From: Nonomuraea jabiensis
Lineage (GTDB): Bacteria; Actinomycetota; Actinomycetes; Streptosporangiales; Streptosporangiaceae
DNA length: 64,000 bases
Direction: 5' to 3'
Assembly (NCBI RefSeq): GCF_014204795.1
Contig: NZ_JACHMB010000001.1
Location: 9,870,501-9,934,500 of the forward strand
Within the stretch, counting starts at the first letter, position 1, and every line of letters begins with the position of its first letter. The translations under genes were made by a program, and so were the position numbers. Of this stretch, positions 59,201 through 64,000 are shown one piece after another. The notes below the pieces were generated by a model. That model was not told where the DNA came from, searched no databases, and saw only the letters and a program-made list of their open reading frames with translations.

Positions 59201-60121
59201 GCCGAGGCTCATGCTGACCACGCGGGCCTGCTGGTCGACCGCCCACTGCATGCCCGCGATGACGTCGGACTCCAGGCCGCCGCCGTAGTTGTTGAGCACC
59301 TTGCCGACCACCAGCGACGCCTCGGGGGCGACGCCCCGGTACTTGGCGCCGTTACCCGCGATGATGGAGGCGACGTGCGTGCCGTGGCCGTGGCCGTCCT
59401 GGGCGGTCTGCTCCGAGCTGAAGTTCTCGGTCGCGGCGATGCGGCCGGCGAGGTCGGGGTGGGTGGCGTCGATGCCGGTGTCGAGCACGGCCACCTTGAC
59501 GCCCGCGCCCTTGAGCCCGGCCGCCCACGCCTCGGGCGCGCCGATCTGCTTGACGCTCCGGTCGAGCGAGACCTGGACCTTGCGGTCGAGCCAGATCTTC
59601 TCGGAGGCGGCCCTGGCCGTGCTGACCCCGGACCAGAACTGCCCGGCGGCCTTCTTGTCCACCTTCACGGCCGCGGCGTCGATGCTGGCCAGGGTGCGGG
59701 CCCCGGCGACGCGCCGCTGCGTCCCGTGCTGGACGATCAGGGGCAGGGTGGGGCTCTCCGCGTCGGAGTAGCCGTTGGCCGCCAGGTAGGCCACGTCGAA
59801 CAGGCCCCTGTCCAGGCGTCCCGCCGAGATCAGGCCCATCACGTCCGTGGGGTAGACGTAGTACGCGGCGGGCTCGCGTACCGACATGAAGAACACCGGC
59901 GCGCCGTCCGGCCGCCGGGCCGGCTGGATCTGGGCCTGCGGGCTGCCGTCCGGGGCGGTACTGTACGTGACCACGTCCCCGGTGATCAAGGTGATCTTCT
60001 TCGCGGACTCCCCCGCCGCGCCGACGAGCGGCGGCGGCACCGAGGGAGCGGGAGGTGGGGTCGGGGCGGCCATCCCGGTGGAAAGCAGCACCCCCAACGC
60101 GACAAGCGACCGGCCGATCAT
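56288..60121 (-). CDS. Large secreted subtilisin-like (S8) serine protease
   Basis: 1277 residues. Signal peptide ending near 'STGMAAPT' and a Pro-rich start, then an inhibitor-type propeptide (about 40-180). The S8 catalytic domain has Asp in 'VKVAVLDTGIDATHPDL' (near 214), His in 'QDGHGHGTHVASIIAG' (near 249), Asn in 'VVAAGNDG' and Ser in 'TASGTSMATPHVAGAAALLAQQHPGW' (near 415). Fn3-like and PA-like segments follow ('DVRGKLVLLDLGDLCPAMACTGNALDRVKAAQQAGAVGVLGYG'), then beta-rich domains ending 'NTVEQTVQRAYGLK'. ATG 60121 follows GAGGAG. Divergent from two LuxR-type regulators across 109 bp. Confidence 0.95.
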   Translation of the reverse strand: MIGRSLVALGVLLSTGMAAPTPPPAPSVPPPLVGAAGESAKKITLITGDVVTYSTAPDGSPQAQIQPARRPDGAPVFFMSVREPAAYYVYPTDVMGLISAGRLDRGLFDVAYLAANGYSDAESPTLPLIVQHGTQRRVAGARTLASIDAAAVKVDKKAAGQFWSGVSTARAASEKIWLDRKVQVSLDRSVKQIGAPEAWAAGLKGAGVKVAVLDTGIDATHPDLAGRIAATENFSSEQTAQDGHGHGTHVASIIAGNGAKYRGVAPEASLVVGKVLNNYGGGLESDVIAGMQWAVDQQARVVSMSLGGCCPGPDNPLDQALNKLSADSGALFVVAAGNDGQSRQIGTPGTAASALTVAAVDREDKLASFSSRGPTAIDYSLKPDISAPGVDIVAARAAGTSMGEPAEEGYTTASGTSMATPHVAGAAALLAQQHPGWTNTQLKAALTSSAHGDGQDAYEQGAGRVDVARAVKQQVRGSGGIDFGFLPSPQNGPVTKTLTYTNDGDQPVTLTLSTGVKAHLGGDLPARTLTADRDTVTVPAHGTAPVAVTFAPAGPDTWYEGYVRASGENGQVQVNTAVGAFVEPKKVTVRARVVLPDGASAPLANPWMFMRTDERDDLQYAYTPAPGTETEAQVYPGTYTVLTALAWRGADGEWVQSLPSDPQIEITKDTTVTLDLRKARKVSVETPRASEVHLSQYAYRRVAANGVGYVDVQSLYPQYGLDNYVMLPTRKVTQGTFTLNGRYQLGAPAVTMTVPGGPRITPRYQDLAPQTPKLDGRSRLPLAYAGKGTDFGGLDVRGKLVLLDLGDLCPAMACTGNALDRVKAAQQAGAVGVLGYGAVNRAFLDPAGSWPTYPIPTMSLPAEQGRALAALAARRPVTVTAEGVATTPYLYSLMLPEQGRVPADLSYSVRTRDLQRIEDRFHADRPGAVELSTAAAMLRPARVANTWSMEHVVRAQTTFTEYVGPVSPDVVWTRTNTMDYDEGVDFYSRRALSATAVDIFATAGTRTEPWGIQPRVPGNVVVSDAVLRSGTAQCFPCRTKDTFLAALPVMGPVPNHQEAFAYNANFQSDKHGGKDELRLYRDGQEIPLVEATVVLAIFAIIVPTFTLPETEAAYRLTDKFHTPNKSQLYAKDVETAWTFRSKRPTGGMQTTDDGLCLAWLSTGKLAPCEPVRRLNLRYDVPLDLDNRLKAGRPHRITVTGYHGSYGTPDAKVTNVKLSVTFDDGAHWTPVRVSASGHATITPPALAATTGAVGLRAQATDAEGNTVEQTVQRAYGLK

Positions 60122-60230
60122 GCGTCTCCTCAGAGATCATCGTGTCCCCGGGAACCATGACAGATCGCAGTAAAGCCGCGAAAGACGATCGTGAGTCCTC
60201 TTCCCGCCATGTGCGGAAATAGGACATGCT

Positions 60231-61190
60231 GTGATCGTGCTGGAGATCATCGGGCTCTCGTACGCCGAGCAGGCGCTGTACGAGGCACTGGTGGAGCGCT
60301 CCCCCGCCGCGCTCGCCGAGCTGGGGCACGCCGCCTCCACGGCCGCCCGGCTGGAGCAGCTGGGGCTGATCACCCGGCTCCCGGAGGACCCGCCACGTTA
60401 CGTGGCGGTCTCTCCCGAGATGGGGCTGGACGCGCTGATCCGGGCGCGTACCCGGGAGCTGGCCGCGGCCCGCCACCGCGCCGCCCAGCTCGCGGCGCGC
60501 TTCCACCGCTCGGTACCGGACGGGGACGCCGCCGACCTGGTGGAGGTGGTGATCGGCAAGGACGCGGTGGGCCGGTGGTTCCAGCGGCTCCAGGAGAGCG
60601 CGCGGCGGCGGATCAGCGTCTTCGACGCGCCGCCGTACGCGACGCCCATGGGCGGCAACGCGGTGGAGTTCGAGCTGCTGGAGCGGGGGGTCGAGTACCG
60701 GGCGCTGTACGACAGGCGGGCCATGGAGGTGCCGGGCACCCTGTCGCTCATCACCCGTTACGTCGCGGCCGGCGAGCAGGCCAGGGTCGGCGACGTGCCC
60801 GTCAAGCTCGCGCTGAACGACCTCCCCATGGCGATCATGCCGCTCCGCCACGACCAGCACGTGGTGGAGTCGGCGCTGGTGGTGCACGACTCGACGCTGC
60901 TGGACGCGTTGTCGGCGCTGTTCGAGATGTACTGGGAGCGGGCCGTGCCGCTGCAGGTCAGGCACGGGCGGCTGGCCGAGGCGACCGGCCCCGCCGACGC
61001 CCAGCGGGACCTGCTGCCGCTGCTCACCGCCGGGCTGACCGACGCGGCCATCGCCGCCCACCTCGGGTGGAGCGACCGCACGGTACGCCGCCACGTGCGC
61101 GCGATGATGGTCCGGCTCGACGCGCGCACCCGCTTCCAGGCGGGCTACCAGGCGGTCGTACGCGGCTGGCTGGACAGGGACGCCCTGTGA
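60231..61190 (+). CDS. LuxR-type regulator with TrmB-like N-terminus (paralogue 1)
   Basis: 319 residues. The N-terminal 60 residues ('GLSYAEQALYEALVERSPAALAEL...ARLEQLGLITRLPEDPPRYVAVSPEMGLDALI') look like a TrmB/winged-helix segment. A PLD-like sensory middle follows, and then a C-terminal LuxR-type helix-turn-helix ('RDLLPLLTAGLTDAAIAAHLGWSDRTVRRHVRAMMVRLDARTRFQAGYQAV'). This architecture is common beside S8 proteases and antibiotic genes in actinomycetes. GTG 60231 is the start; a dyad CATGT-N10-ACATG (60209-60228) lies directly upstream. Likely regulates the divergent protease. Confidence 0.85.
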   Translation: MIVLEIIGLSYAEQALYEALVERSPAALAELGHAASTAARLEQLGLITRLPEDPPRYVAVSPEMGLDALIRARTRELAAARHRAAQLAARFHRSVPDGDAADLVEVVIGKDAVGRWFQRLQESARRRISVFDAPPYATPMGGNAVEFELLERGVEYRALYDRRAMEVPGTLSLITRYVAAGEQARVGDVPVKLALNDLPMAIMPLRHDQHVVESALVVHDSTLLDALSALFEMYWERAVPLQVRHGRLAEATGPADAQRDLLPLLTAGLTDAAIAAHLGWSDRTVRRHVRAMMVRLDARTRFQAGYQAVVRGWLDRDAL

Positions 61191-61198
61191 CCGCCCCC

Positions 61199-61268
61199 GG
61201 GACCGGCATGGGCGGGGACCGGCCATGACCACGCTCGGGACCGGCATCGACGGGGACGGGCCGTGACC
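61199..61268. repeat. 38-bp imperfect direct repeat at the start of the second LuxR gene
   Basis: 'gggaccggcatgggcgggga' and its continuation (61199-61230) recur with a few changes at 61237-61268, 38 bp on. The copy fills the short spacer between the two regulator genes and carries an ATG or GTG at equivalent positions (61226 and 61263), so start-codon context has been duplicated. Confidence 0.75.
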
Positions 61269-62243
61269 CCGCTGGGCGCGATCGGGCTCGGGCCCGATGA
61301 GGAGGCGCTGTACGAGGTGCTGCTGGACCGCTCCCCCGCCACCCTCGCCGAGCTGGCCGCCGCCTGGCCGCGCGCCGACCTGCAGCCGCTGCTCGCGTCA
61401 CTGGAGGTTAAGGGCCTGCTCAGCGCCTCCCCGGGCCCTCCGCCCGCCTACGCCGCCGTCGCCCCGGAGATGGCGCTCGACGTCCTCCTGCTCGCCGCCG
61501 AACGCGACCTGCTGCGGGTCCGTGAACGCGCCCGCGAGCTCGAGGAGGTCTTCCAGGAGCGCGCCCGCGAGCGTACGCCGCCGGTGGTCGTCGAGGTCGT
61601 CACCGGGCGGCGGGCGGTCGAGCAGCGGCACGCCCAGATCCAGCGCGCCGCCAGGCAGCAGCTCCGGTGCCTGTCCAGGCGGCCGTACTTCGACCCGCTG
61701 GGCAGCGTGGCCGCGCAGCGGGAGCTGCTGGAGCGCGGGATCACCAGCCGCATGATCTACGAGCGGGACTTCGTGGCGGCCGAGGGCGCGTTGCGGCAGA
61801 TCGAGGAGATGGTCGGGGCGGGCCAGCAGGCGCGGGTGCTGCCCGAACTGCCGATGAAGCTGTACGTGGTGGACGACCGGCTGGCGCTGCTCCTGCTCAG
61901 GCACGAGCCGGCGGACGCGGTGGCGGCGCTCGTCATCCATCCGTCGGGGCTGCTGGAGGCGCTGATCAGGCTCTTCGAGGCGTTGTGGCAGCGGGCGCTG
62001 CCGCTCGGGCTGGCACCGTCCGTCCGCAACCCGCCGCCCAGGGACTCCCGGGACGACGCGCGGCTGATCGCGCTCCTGCTGTCGGGGCTCACCGACGAGG
62101 CCATCGCCCGCCAGCTCGGGGTCGGCCACCGGACGGCGGAGCGCCGGATCGCCGAGCTGATGTCCCGGCTCGGCGCCCGCACCCGCTTCCAGGCCGGCGT
62201 CCAGGCCGCCCTCTCCCACCCGCCCCCGCCACCGTCCCCTTGA
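61263..62243 (+). CDS. LuxR-type regulator with TrmB-like N-terminus (paralogue 2)
   Basis: 326 residues with the same layout as its neighbour: 'GLGPDEEALYEVLLDRSPATLAELAAAWP...LASLEVKGLLSASPGPPPAYAAVAPEMALDVLL', a middle part with 'VEVVTGRRAVEQRHAQIQRAARQQLRCLSRRPYFDP', and the C-terminal 'LIALLLSGLTDEAIARQLGVGHRTAERRIAELMSRLGARTRFQAGVQAAL'. By eye the two proteins align over the whole length, so this is a tandem duplication that has diverged. GTG 61263 is the start, 73 bp after the first gene. The tail is Pro-rich. Confidence 0.85.
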   Translation: MTPLGAIGLGPDEEALYEVLLDRSPATLAELAAAWPRADLQPLLASLEVKGLLSASPGPPPAYAAVAPEMALDVLLLAAERDLLRVRERARELEEVFQERARERTPPVVVEVVTGRRAVEQRHAQIQRAARQQLRCLSRRPYFDPLGSVAAQRELLERGITSRMIYERDFVAAEGALRQIEEMVGAGQQARVLPELPMKLYVVDDRLALLLLRHEPADAVAALVIHPSGLLEALIRLFEALWQRALPLGLAPSVRNPPPRDSRDDARLIALLLSGLTDEAIARQLGVGHRTAERRIAELMSRLGARTRFQAGVQAALSHPPPPPSP

Positions 62244-62311
62244 CGCCCCCAGCCGGGGTGCTGTCCTTCGGGGGGAAGAGGGGGTGCGGGCCTTCCGGGG
62301 GAGGGGACGGG

Positions 62312-62348
62312 TGTGGCCGGATCGCGAGCCCCGCGCGATCCGGCCACA
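62312..62348. terminator. Strong bidirectional hairpin between convergent genes
   Basis: TGTGGCCGGATCGCG (62312-62326) pairs perfectly with 62334-62348, a 15-bp stem with a 7-base loop. It stands between the stop of the second LuxR gene (62243) and that of the amidase (62359), with no T tract. Confidence 0.85.
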
Positions 62349-62358
62349 GTTCAGAGGG

Positions 62359-63786
62359 TCAGCTTCCGCAGTGTTCGAAGCCGCTCTCGTACGTGCTCGA
62401 CCCTGCCTTGCCGCCCCACTTGACGCACTTGTCGGCGGCGGCGGCCCGGACGGGCCCGGCGTAGTACGCGAAGTTACCGGTGTCGGTGACCCGGGTCTGG
62501 CCCTCGACCTCCAGGAAGGCCGTGGTGGCGGTGGCCGTGCCCAGCGAGGTCGCCTTGATCGTGGCCACGCAGTTGTTACCGTTGTCCGTGTTGTACAGCA
62601 GATAGACGGTCCCGGCCGTGCCCAGCGGGTTCGAGTCGATCACCTTGTAGCCGGTGCCGCACACCGACTCGGGCGTGTGCGGGTTGGTGCCCCCGCTTCC
62701 ACCGGTGACGTACTGCATGTACTTGGTCCAGTTCCAGTACTGGCCCGGGTCGGTGTGGTCGGCCTCGGGGACCTCACTGTGGCCCACGATGTGGGTGCGG
62801 TCCTTGGGGATGCCGTACCGGTCGGCGATGTTGCGGACCAGCGCCGCGGACGAGCGGTACATCGTGTCGGTGAACCACGTCGCGTTGTCGACCCAGCCCT
62901 CGTGCTCGATGCCGACCGAGCGCCGGTTGTAGTTGCCGGCGTGGAAGGCCCGGTCCTTCTCCCTGACCGTCTGGGTGATGGCGCCGTCGGAGGAGCGGAC
63001 CACGTAGTGGGCCGAGGTGGGGTTCGGCCGGGGCCCGGTCTGGAACCAGGAGATCGTCCCGGCGTAGGTCCCCTGCGCCACGTGGATGACGATGCGGTCG
63101 ATCGCGTCGCTGGTGGGCCGGTTGGAGACGGCGTAGTTGCTGCTGTGCGCCGGAGCCCACGCGGCCCCCGGGTAGTCGGTGCTCGCCGCCAGCGTGCTCG
63201 GCTGGTCCAGGTCGTCCACCTTGGCGTACGAGCCGCGGTCCGGCGTCACGGCCCGCGCCGGCGCGGTGACGGTCTCTCCCGCCGGCGTCTTGGCGTTCAC
63301 GCCCTTGGCGAGTTCCTCGTACACGGTGTCGGCGTACAGCCGGGCGACCGCGGGCGAGGAGGCGCCGCTGTACCTGGCGATCGCCTGGTACCACTTGCCG
63401 GCGTCCTTGCGGGCCGCGGCGTCCAGCTTGAGCTCGTCGGCCAGAGAACGCAGCACGGCCGCGCCGCCCGTGATGTTGGCCGCGTCGTCCGACTTCAGGG
63501 CGGACAGCGGCTGCTTGGTCAGCGTTGCGGCCTTGTCCAGGGTCTTGGCGGTGACCAGGTGCATCACGCCGTAGCCGCCGTCGGCGCTGGGCTGTCCCTG
63601 GTGGCCGTCCAGGTGGGTCTCGGAGTAGGCCACCGAGACCAGCAGGTCACGAGGCACCTCGTACGTCGAGGCCGCCTTGGCGAACGCCTCGGTCATCGGA
63701 TCGGCCGAGGCCGCCCCGGCCGGCTGCCCCACGAGCAGCGACAGGGGCAGGACGGCGGCGCCGGTCAGGAGAATACGCAGCTTCAC
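62359..63786 (-). CDS. Secreted N-acetylmuramoyl-L-alanine amidase with lysozyme-like N-terminal and SapA-like C-terminal domains
   Basis: 475 residues. A signal peptide ends near 'PAGAASA'. An SLT-like region follows ('VPRDLLVSVAYSETHLDGHQGQPSADGGYGVMHLV'), then an Amidase_2 domain with Zn-binding His in 'IDRIVIHVAQGTYAGTISWFQ', 'SAHYVVRSSDGAITQTVREKDRAFHAGNYNRRSVGIEHEG' and 'HIVGHSEVPEADHTDPGQYWNW'. It cleaves the stem peptide from peptidoglycan. The last 95 or so residues ('CGTGYKVIDSN...CVKWGGKAGSSTYESGFEHCGS') resemble spore-associated protein A. ATG 63786 starts 6 bp after the stop of another SapA-like gene, so both are in one operon. Confidence 0.92.
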   Translation of the reverse strand: MKLRILLTGAAVLPLSLLVGQPAGAASADPMTEAFAKAASTYEVPRDLLVSVAYSETHLDGHQGQPSADGGYGVMHLVTAKTLDKAATLTKQPLSALKSDDAANITGGAAVLRSLADELKLDAAARKDAGKWYQAIARYSGASSPAVARLYADTVYEELAKGVNAKTPAGETVTAPARAVTPDRGSYAKVDDLDQPSTLAASTDYPGAAWAPAHSSNYAVSNRPTSDAIDRIVIHVAQGTYAGTISWFQTGPRPNPTSAHYVVRSSDGAITQTVREKDRAFHAGNYNRRSVGIEHEGWVDNATWFTDTMYRSSAALVRNIADRYGIPKDRTHIVGHSEVPEADHTDPGQYWNWTKYMQYVTGGSGGTNPHTPESVCGTGYKVIDSNPLGTAGTVYLLYNTDNGNNCVATIKATSLGTATATTAFLEVEGQTRVTDTGNFAYYAGPVRAAAADKCVKWGGKAGSSTYESGFEHCGS

Positions 63787-63792
63787 AGGGGT

Positions 63793-64000
63793 TCAGCTCC
63801 CGCAGTGCTCGGACGGGCTGTTGTAGGTGCTGGAGCCGGCCTTGCCGCCCCACTTGACGCACTTGCCGGCGGCCGCGGCCCGTACCGGGCCCGCGTAGTA
63901 CTCGAAGTTGCCGGTGTCGGCGGCCCGGGTCTTGCCCTCGACCTCCAGGTAGGCGGCGGTGGCGGTGGCCTTGCCCAGCGAGGCCTTCTTGATCGTGGCC
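63793..64000 (-). CDS. SapA-like secreted protein (C-terminal 68 residues; gene runs off the window)
   Basis: The minus strand from the right edge reads '...LEVEGKTRAADTGNFEYYAGPVRAAAAGKCVKWGGKAGSSTYNSPSEHCGS' and stop. By eye about four of five residues are identical to the C-terminus of the downstream amidase. The upstream part is not visible, so it could be a stand-alone SapA-like spore or cell-surface protein or another fusion. Transcribed before the amidase gene, 6 bp apart. Confidence 0.85.
   Translation of the reverse strand, partial: ATIKKASLGKATATAAYLEVEGKTRAADTGNFEYYAGPVRAAAAGKCVKWGGKAGSSTYNSPSEHCGS

Noticed and set aside
56411..60160. 1249-codon plus-strand open frame opposite the protease
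   Set aside because: Gly/Arg/Val-rich shadow of the S8 protease, which has all catalytic residues on the minus strand.
61199..61268. A phage attachment site formed by the 38-bp direct repeats
   Set aside because: The repeats are adjacent, with no mobile element between them, and simply fill the spacer between two regulator genes.

Overview
The window is very GC-rich DNA with strong third-position GC, spaced Gram-positive-style ribosome sites, TetR/PadR/HxlR/LacI regulators and many secreted carbohydrate-active proteins. All of this points to a filamentous actinomycete, probably of the Streptosporangiales (Nonomuraea-like) or a relative. The genus is inferred; no rRNA or marker gene is present. 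No tRNA, rRNA, CRISPR array, transposase or phage module was found. Eleven gene remnants or broken genes and the mixed gene content suggest an accessory, chromosome-arm type region.

Layout. 0-5.4 kb: the C-terminal part of a large regulator, an alcohol dehydrogenase remnant and an epoxide hydrolase/NmrA pair, with four in-frame tandem-repeat arrays packed into 3 kb. 5.8-16.4 kb: redox enzymes (aldo/keto reductase, two flavin monooxygenases, DJ-1-like protein, SDR) interleaved with TetR and HxlR regulators on clear palindromes, a stand-alone GyrB-type ATPase, a frameshifted LuxR gene, a secreted lysozyme-like protein and a kinase remnant. 16.6-23.9 kb: a five-gene glycoside operon (secreted glycosidase with CBM35-type domains, GH36 alpha-galactosidase, ABC importer) behind two palindromic operators. 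23.9-29.7 kb: PadR/serine hydrolase pair, a secreted glucuronoyl esterase with FN3 and CBM2 modules, TetR/SDR pair. 29.8-32.1 kb: a cluster of truncated genes. 32.1-37.6 kb: two MFS transporters (one with a 36-residue partner), an RsbW-type kinase with a STAS antagonist, and an AraC regulator.

37.8-48.6 kb holds two further sugar-uptake systems. One is a five-gene operon (secreted jelly-roll protein, FN3 lipoprotein, ABC importer) behind a palindrome like that of the chitosanase repressor CsnR. The other is a LacI-controlled importer divergent from an amylo-1,6-glucosidase-like enzyme. None of the three importers has its own ATPase, so a shared MsiK-type ATPase elsewhere is expected. 48.6-52.3 kb: a Tat-exported protein of unknown function, NAD kinase, a head-to-head pair of truncated MFS and TetR genes, and a DinB protein. 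52.4-64 kb: GH3 remnant, FG-GAP lipoprotein, ABC-2 exporter, a large subtilisin-like protease divergent from two paralogous LuxR-type regulators, and a peptidoglycan amidase whose C-terminal SapA-like domain is repeated in the gene just upstream of it.

The genes suggest a soil saprophyte that attacks plant or microbial polysaccharides outside the cell and imports the oligosaccharides, with each system under a local repressor. The redox/TetR pairs look like small detoxification or modification units.
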